Of a stretch of 64,000 nt of DNA, positions 57,701 to 64,000 are shown in pieces. This DNA is from Phycomyces blakesleeanus NRRL 1555(-) (lineage: Eukaryota; Mucoromycota; Mucoromycetes; Mucorales; Phycomycetaceae), in assembly GCF_001638985.1 (NCBI RefSeq), contig NW_017265139.1, positions 434,001-498,000 of the forward strand, read 5' to 3'. How positions within the stretch are numbered: position 1 is the stretch's first letter; each line of letters starts with the position of its first letter. A model generated the notes under the pieces. It was given only the letters and a program-made list of their open reading frames with translations, was not told the origin of the DNA and searched no databases. The translations under genes and the position numbers were made by a program.

Positions 57701-57888
57701 GCCGTGTTGAAGAAGACGACGGCAGACCAAGAGATGAGAGACGGTTCTCAAGAGATTCGAGAGATCGTTCATCGTACGGAGCCCCTCGTGTGTACGGCGA
57801 AGTTGGCGCTGTAGCTAGCCCCGGTGGTGGTGGAGCACTTCACGCTTCCCAGAGCTCAAGAAACCACAGCCAGTACCGACCCTATTAA
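54797..57888 (+). CDS. hnRNP-type RNA-binding protein, two RRMs, Q-rich (Hrp1-like)
   Basis: Five exons: 54797-55536, 56139-56179, 56546-56709, 56913-57167, 57301-57888 (595 aa). An acidic N terminus (MSDDFDDELYNVYNGAKDEA) leads into a long Gln/Pro-rich region (about residues 90-180). RRM1 follows, with RNP2 KMFVGGL and RNP1 RGFGFLTM, and RRM2 with RNP2 KIFVGGI and RNP1 RGFGFITF. They are joined by the short linker GKRIDPKRAIPREEQEKT typical of Hrp1/Nab4, DAZAP1 and Musashi. The C terminus is Gly/Ala/Tyr-rich with RGG-like repeats and an Arg/Ser part (RRFSRDSRDRSSYG). Hrp1-type proteins act in mRNA 3'-end formation and export. The Q-rich and GY-rich regions suit condensate formation. Introns 1 and 2 (602 and 366 nt) are long for this window and contain tandem repeats, which may fit splicing autoregulation. 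Confidence 0.93.
55829..55869. repeat. (GAAT)n microsatellite in hnRNP intron 1
   Basis: About ten tandem GAAT units. Confidence 0.95.
56280..56420. repeat. GCACTCT/GCACTGC tandem repeats in hnRNP intron 2
   Basis: About 140 bp of diverged TGCACTC and CTGCACA units grading into ACAAACT units, inside intron 2. Confidence 0.85.
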
Positions 57889-58659
57889 GATCAAATAAAA
57901 AAAAACAACCAAATATAATACATTCCCGTCTCCTTCTTTCCTTCCTTCTTTCCTTCCTTCCTTCAAACACACAAACACAACACACAATAAAAAAATAAAA
58001 GAGAAAGAGAAAGAGATAAAGACAAAGATAAAGATCTGCTTTTTTAGATAATTATATACAAGCCCACGCAAATACACAATACATACGTAGACGCACGCAC
58101 GTTCACATACATAAATATACATACTTATTTACACTTGGGTACAAAAAATCACTTGTATTTTATTTATTTTTTGGTTTGTACCAAATCAAGTGGGTAGACA
58201 CGCGATAGACGGAGTAAGAAGGCGTATTCCTCGTGGCAGTATTGGTGTAGAAGGAGTACGTGTACAACATCAAGTCGGATTTTGACAGTTGAGTATTTCC
58301 CTCCCAACCTCCTTATACAAAAAAAACTCATCCTTGATTAATATTTATTTATAAGGAAAATATATACACACCCACGCACACCCATACACCCATACACCCA
58401 TACACATACACATATATATATATATATTACATGTGTATATAAATATATATCTTTCTCTTTACCATCATCCCATCCACACGTGTTGTGCAACTAACTTGCC
58501 TGCATTCACTATAACCATGATGTGACGTCGACTCCAAACACCTTTATTTTTGTCGAAACCTCCAAGATATCCTATTCACTCACTCTCTCCTCTACTTCTA
58601 CCTCTTTTTCATTTTTATATACATATTTCTCTTCTCCCTCTTCTTTCCTTCCTATTATC
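57889..58659. other. Intergenic region, hnRNP 3' flank and beta-tubulin promoter
   Basis: Contains a (CCTT)n pyrimidine tract (57929-57964), a (CCCATACA)-type repeat at 58372-58405, (TA)n and a long pyrimidine-rich leader (58570-58650) before the tubulin ATG. Strong CT-rich leaders are common in highly expressed fungal genes. Confidence 0.5.
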
Positions 58660-60301
58660 ATGAGAGAAATTATCCATCTTCAAGCTGGTAAGTTGGCCAA
58701 ACACATCCCCAATTCTCACTCCTTATCCTCTCCTTTCCTTTTCTCTCCTCATCTCTCATCTCATATTTCATCCCATCTCATCTCATCTCATCTCATATAT
58801 TTTATTTTTATCTTCTTAGGCCAGTGCGGTAACCAAGTACGACACAGCTAAATTGCATTTGATAGTTTATACAGTTGCTTACTTCGTTTTCATAGATTGG
58901 TCAAAAATTCTGGGAGACCATCTCTCAAGAGCACGGTATTGACACCAACGGTAACTACTGTGGTGACAATGATGTTCAATTGGAGCGCATCAACGTCTTC
59001 TACAATGAAGGTAGCCAGGGAAAATATGTTCCCAGGTAAGGCAATCATCAAAACATGAATCAATATCAATGATTATTTTATTAATATTTTTATTACTATT
59101 ACTATTACTATTACTATCACTGTCATATTTTAGAGCCGTCTTGGTTGATCTTGAGCCTGCCACCATGGATGTGATTCGCTCCAGCCAATATGGCAAGATT
59201 TTCCGCCCTGACAACTTTATCAACGCCCAGTCAGGTGCTGGTAACTCGTGGGCCCGCGGTTACTACACCGAGGGTGCCGAGTTGGTTGAATCTATTATGG
59301 ATGTCGTCCGCAAAGAGGCCGAGAACACCGACTGCCTCCAGGGTTTCCAGCTCTGTCATTCGTTGGGTGGTGGTACCGGTTCCGGTCTTGGTTCCTTGTT
59401 GTTGTCCAAGATTCGTGAGGAGTACCCCGACAGAATCCTCAGCACTTACTCTGTCGTACCTTCTCCCAAGGTGTCCGACACCGTTGTCGAGCCTTATAAC
59501 GCTGTTTTGTCTGTCCATCAGCTGGTTGAGAACTGCGATGCTACCTTCTGTATTGACAACGAAGCACTCTATGACATCTGCTTCCGCACCCTTAAGTTGA
59601 CCAACCCTGGTTACGATGAACTCAACCAGCTTGTTTCTGGTGTCATGTCTGGTGTTTCCACCAGTTTGCGTTTCCCTGGTCAATTGAACTCTGACTTGCG
59701 TAAGCTCTGTGTCAACATGGTTCCCTTCCCCCGTCTCCACTTTTTCATGGTCGGTGTTGCTCCCTTGACTGCCTTTGGTTCCCAGCAGTACCGCAACCTC
59801 AGCGTGCCTGAGCTGACTGCCCAGATGTTCGATGCTCGCAACATGATGGCTGCCTCTGATCCTCGCCACGGTCGCTACTTGACCGTTGCTACCATTTTCC
59901 GTGGTCGCCTGTCTACCAAGGAAGTCGAGAACCAGATGTTGGCTGTTCAGCAAAAGAACTCTTCTTACTTTGTCGAATGGATTCCCAACAGCGTCAAATC
60001 ATCTTTGTGTGACATTCCCCCTGTTGGCATGAAGATGTCGGGTACCTTTATTGGTAACAGCACTGCCATCCAGGATCTGTTCAAGCGTGTCAACGAGCAG
60101 TTCACGGCCATGTTCAGACGCAAGGCTTTCTTGCATTGGTACACTAGTGAGGGTATGGACGAGATGGAGTTCACTGAGGCCGAGTCCAACATGAACGATT
60201 TGGTTTCCGAGTACCAGCAGTACCAGGAAGCCACTGCTGATGGTGAAGAAGAATACGAAGAAGAAGAATACCTCGAAGACGAAGATGCCTTAGAAGAATA
60301 A
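58660..60301 (+). CDS. Beta-tubulin
   Basis: Four exons: 58660-58687, 58820-58836, 58896-59035, 59134-60301 (450 aa). [10 protein letters not shown] then QCGNQIGQKFWE is the tubulin start and carries the MREI autoregulation tetrapeptide. The GTP-binding signature [24 protein letters not shown] and [12 protein letters not shown] are present, and the acidic tail ends [14 protein letters not shown]. Exon 1 is 28 nt and exon 2 only 17 nt, so the protein N terminus is split over three exons. The codon bias is strong and C-ending, as in highly expressed genes. The residue after RFPGQLN... and other benzimidazole positions look ordinary, though I did not check each. Confidence 0.98.
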
Positions 60302-61253
60302 ACCAGATCAACTTAACTTCATTTCACATTTCCTTTTTTTCTTTTCCTTTTTTGATACCAACGGCGCCAAGAAGACGATGCCCTAATAACATTTTCCCCT
60401 CTTTCTCAGCTGAAGACACAAACCGCAGTTTCATTTTTTACATCACTTTTCCCCTCCCCTTTTACACACTTTCACGCACAAACCCCAATGTAGCAAAGCA
60501 AAAACCAAGAAAATAAATATATATATACACATATATACATTCACAATATTTTTAGATCAATAAATTCTTTAAATAACCACAATACTCGGACAAATAATCA
60601 AACAGAAGTGTACGTTAATGATAGAGATCAAGAAATCGAGGGGAGTGTGAGAGTGTGAGTGGTATGGTGGTGTGCAGAATGGTGTCTCTTTCTTGTGTCT
60701 ATGAATTTAAATTACCGCCGAATCTTGTATGACGTAAATCAAAATGGCCTTGAGTGGCTTGTAAGGCGTCAAAAAGAAAGAAAGAACTATTGACAGTCAA
60801 CCAGACAGGGAGGCATATGATATATAAGGCATTCAGGTATCTAACCATACATTCGTAGAGATATAAAGGGAAAAAGGGAGATAAGAAGAGGAGATAAATA
60901 GTTATATATAAAAGGCAGAAAAATGGAATAAAATAAAATAAAGAGACAGAAATATGATTAGACCGACACCTACATACATAAGCCCGCTGCTGCGTTTTCA
61001 TCATTATGATTTTTATTCTTATTTCCTTAATCCTTCCTCTGACTGACTTTGATAATATTCATCTATTGGCCGCCTTTCAACCAACCCTTTTTCATTATTT
61101 TATTTCAGAAACAAGTCGTTTCTTTGATAGTCTTCTGTACTGATTGATTGACTGAAATATAATATAAAATAAAATAAAATAAAATAAAAAACCCAAAAAT
61201 TTCTTACTCTATTTCTGCTCTGTCCTGCAGCCTATCCTAATATATTACATGCC
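60302..61253. other. Intergenic region, tubulin 3' flank and cyclin promoter
   Basis: No gene. It contains a purine-rich tract near 60840-60900, an AAATA repeat at about 61160-61190 and an out-of-frame ATG at 61249, five bases before the cyclin start, which could affect initiation. Confidence 0.45.
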
Positions 61254-62317
61254 ATGGCCCAACGCACGGACACAGCCATCTTCAAAGTACCCGAATACTT
61301 TTATGCTGTTGACATCAACTACCTAACGCACATGATAGGTATAGTCCTTTTAACATTTGTATTTCTTTTGTTATTTATTCATTCGCTTACTCACTCACTC
61401 ATTTACTCATTTACTTCTTTATTAATTATGTCTATATGTCTACATGGCTTTTAATACTTTATTATTATTAAAACAAAAAACCAAAAAAAAAAACAAAAAA
61501 CAAATAATTGAACTATCATGACTGACTAGCTGATATGCTCGGACGTCTTATATCCCACAATGACCTTATACCGCTCACGCCTAGCAACCTCACGCGCTTC
61601 CATTCCCGTACACCACCTAATATTTCCCTCTCTGACTATCTGCGTCGCATTGTCAAATATACTTCTGCCGAAAAGTCCTGTTTGCTGATTCTTCTCATCT
61701 ACATTGACCGTATTTGCGAATCACATCCGCACTTCACAATATCCTCCCTCACAGTTCATCGTTTCCTGATCACTGCCGTGACAGTATCATCAAAGGCACT
61801 CTGCGACTCCTATTGTACAAATTCTCATTATGCCAAAGTAGGTGGTCTTTCGACCCAAGAACTCAATGCACTCGAGCTCGAGTTTTTGGCCTTAATTGAT
61901 TGGCATTTGGCCAGTTCCGGGTTGATTTTACAGCAGTATTATGCTAATCTTGTTCAACAACATCCTTGCTATGAACGTGTCCGGTACGAAGACGACCGGC
62001 CCGTAGAAACCCGGAAACGAAGAAGGAGTAATGTAGACGACGTCGGTGACAGCCATGATAATCAAAATCAAAATAAGGATCGAGATCAAGGTCTGGAAGA
62101 AGAAGATTATGATGATGAGGATGAAGATGAGGACGAAGGTGAAACAGTGGAGGATAATGTGGGTGCGCAATATAATATTCCCGGTGAAGATTTGAGTGAT
62201 GCGATATCGGATGAAGAAGAGATCGCAAGGGCAACTGCGTGTCTGGATGATGAAGAAGAAACAGCACGCCATTTTGATGAATTATTAGATATGGGCTGGA
62301 TACCCTATATTGCATAA
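61254..62317 (+). CDS. PHO80-like (Pcl-type) cyclin
   Basis: Two exons, 61254-61338 and 61530-62317 (290 aa). The cyclin core runs ADMLGRLISHNDLIPL, TRFHSRTPPNISLSDYLRRI, SCLLILLIYIDRICESHPHF, LTVHRFLITAVTVSSKALCD and GGLSTQELNALELEFLALID, the arrangement of the fungal Pho80/Pcl cyclin family, which pairs with Pho85-type kinases in nutrient and cell-cycle control. After the core there is a nuclear-localisation-like RKRRRS and a long acidic Asp/Glu tail (about residues 205-270). An out-of-frame ATG overlaps the leader at 61249. The 191-nt intron is GTATAG...CTAG. Confidence 0.9.
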
Positions 62318-63154
62318 GAGAAGAAGTGCCTCTTGATATTTATAACAGGAAGGTTTTTTCTTCTTCTTCCTATTCTTCTTCTTCTCTTTTATGACATGTA
62401 CATCACAAAAAAAAGTATTTATGGATCAAGACAAAAAAACACAATCATCTACACACTCACTCACACACACGTGCACATGTACACACTACACATACATACA
62501 TTCATACATATACACATACATACATATAATACACATAAACGCAAGCATGAGCACAGACACAGACGCAGGCACAGGCACAGGAACAGGCACAAGTACGGGC
62601 ACAGGCCCAGACATAGGCACTAACACAAGTATAATTACAATTGCATATGCATACAAACACGTTTGTAAAGACTGTTTATCTGGTTCTATTTCACAACACT
62701 ATCCAAGTCTTCTTCATATTTATCTCTACTCAATTTCTTCTTGTTTTTTTTTAAAAGAAAAACAAGAAGTATTGAACAAGAAATAATTCCTAATCTCAGT
62801 TACTATCTTGAATAGGCGTTTGTACACATATCTATATATAAATACATTTATTAATATTACATACATAAAACGCAGAGCGTTCTTATGGTCAAATATGCCC
62901 TGGTCTCTTCTCTTTCCTTATCATAACTCATAGATTTTCTCTCTATTTCCAAAGTGCAATCTCCATGGAAACTAAATTAAAAGCACAAAAAAATAAGAAT
63001 AATAAAAATAAATAAAACAAAATAAAATAAAATAAAAAAAGTGTATAAAATTCGGATAACTTTGTCAGTCACGTCCCCCAGACCCAAAAGAATCATCGAT
63101 CCTTCCTTTTTCTACCCCCTTTTTTTGTCAACACAAAATCCAAAAGAAGTAACC
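62318..63154. other. Intergenic region, cyclin 3' flank and TIM10 promoter
   Basis: No supported gene. It contains CT-rich, (ACAT)n and (GGCACA)-type repeats (62440-62620), and a T8A4 junction near 62747. The TIM10 leader region starts after an (AATAA)n tract at about 62990-63035. Confidence 0.5.
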
Positions 63155-63605
63155 ATGTCGTCCTGGGGTAGTTTCTCTCAGACCTATGTCAATCCCGAGA
63201 ACTTGATTGCAGCAGAAAAACAGGTCGATGCCTTTATGGGACTTTACAATCGGTAATATAATTTTCTCTTTATCTTTTGTTTTTGCTCTTGCTCTTGCTC
63301 TTGCTCTTTTTGTGAATTAGCTTGTCAATGTTGTGATATTCATTCGTTTACTAATACACAAAAACAAAACAAAACAAAACAAAAAAAAATCCTAAAGAAT
63401 CCTCGAAACATGCCAAGTCAAATGCGTTCCTACCGATTACCATGAACCTGACCTGAACAAGGGTGAATCGAAATGCATTGACCGATGCGTAGGCAAATAT
63501 GTTGGATTCCAAAAATTGATTGCCCAAAAGATGGAAGAGAATGGCCCTACTCCTCCAACTTCCAGCTCATTCTCCCCTGACAATCTCTCAGAAACTGGCA
63601 ACTAA
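63155..63605 (+). CDS. TIM10: Mitochondrial intermembrane-space chaperone Tim10
   Basis: Two exons, 63155-63252 and 63398-63605 (101 aa). The small-Tim twin CX3C motifs are present: CQVKC and CIDRC, 16-20 residues apart, in ETCQVKCVPTDYHEPDLNKG and ESKCIDRCVGKYVGFQKLI. The preceding helix NPENLIAAEKQVDAFMGLYNR and the spacing identify Tim10 rather than Tim9. With Tim9 it escorts hydrophobic precursors across the intermembrane space. The Ser/Pro-rich tail after the second helix is short and variable, as usual. The single intron splits an Arg codon just before the first motif. Confidence 0.95.
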
Positions 63606-64000
63606 GAAATATATAGCCTCAGCTTTATGCACACCGACACATATCCACATCCACTTACACCTACACCTACACCTACACACACACACATTTATATATACAC
63701 AAAAGATAAACCATAGATTTATAGACAAATACAAAGAAATCAAAAGCGAGAGCGAAAACAAAAGCGAAAACGGAGAAACACACACAAATACGCACGAAAT
63801 ATTATGGAAAACAAGAATAATGTTTAACAGTTTCGAGAAACAACAATTATACACAAACTTAGTTCTTGAATTGGGTGCGGATTTTGCTAATTTTGATACT
63901 TAAAGATCAAGTGAGAAACTCGGTTTCTTTTTTTTACGACTGTGAAATATATCCTTTCTCTATCTCTCTATTTATTTTATTCTGTATTGTGGATTGGTTT
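63606..64000. other. 3' flank of TIM10
   Basis: Contains (CA)n and CACCTA-type repeats at 63645-63690 and AT-rich sequence. No gene visible before the window ends. Confidence 0.5.

Noticed and set aside
59231..59953. 240-codon frame antisense to beta-tubulin
   Set aside because: Shadow of the strongly biased tubulin codons on the plus strand.

Overview
The window looks like nuclear DNA of an early-diverging fungus, most likely Mucoromycota. The reasons are AT-rich intergenic DNA, many short GT-AG introns (mostly 55-200 nt), fungal-type genes (RIT1, PHO80-like cyclin, fungal beta-tubulin) and retention of genes many yeasts lack (METTL16-like, DENND11-like, TRAPPC12-like). I assembled exon models by hand. 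In every complete spliced model the exon lengths sum to a multiple of three and the joined frame reads through.

Left gene block (2.0-18.9 kb): a DENND11/LCHN-like DENN protein (+), a probable mitochondrial protein (-), a small LIR-like-motif protein (-), RIT1 initiator-tRNA ribosylphosphate transferase (-) sharing a 158-bp divergent promoter with a METTL16-like m6A methyltransferase (+), a TRAPPC12-like subunit (-), a 1.6-kb CACTA-like element bounded by inverted repeats and a TTA duplication, and the CCAAT-factor subunit HAP5/NF-YC (-). Next comes 5.5 kb of gene-poor AT-rich DNA, then a disordered Ser/Pro-rich protein (-) and a small two-TM protein (-).

Centre (26.6-48.0 kb): decayed transposon sequence, including a Tc1/mariner relic, leads into an 18.6-kb palindrome. 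Two near-identical 7.8-kb inverted arms (28990-36812 and 39811-47627) flank a unique, gene-free, AT-rich 3.0-kb core. Each arm holds a GC-rich island with a cluster of CCASTGG motifs, a duplicated exon-intron unit, about 1.9 kb of extremely strand-asymmetric sequence and a few small ORFs that are intact and identical in both arms. A unique core flanked by homogenised inverted repeats is the layout of the regional centromeres of Schizosaccharomyces pombe and Candida tropicalis. A centromere is therefore the most interesting hypothesis here, but it is inference from architecture only.

Right gene block (48.0-64 kb): a fusion of a degenerate RluA-type pseudouridine-synthase domain with a HemK/PrmC glutamine methyltransferase (-), a UPF0014/FetB-like permease (-), a 572-bp TIR element with a TA duplication, then four co-oriented plus-strand genes: a Q-rich two-RRM hnRNP (Hrp1-like), beta-tubulin, a PHO80-like cyclin and TIM10. 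These are housekeeping genes without operon-like logic. The functional links visible are initiation/translation-linked RNA and protein modification (RIT1, METTL16, PUS-HemK) and mitochondria (TIM10, the LASPIR protein).
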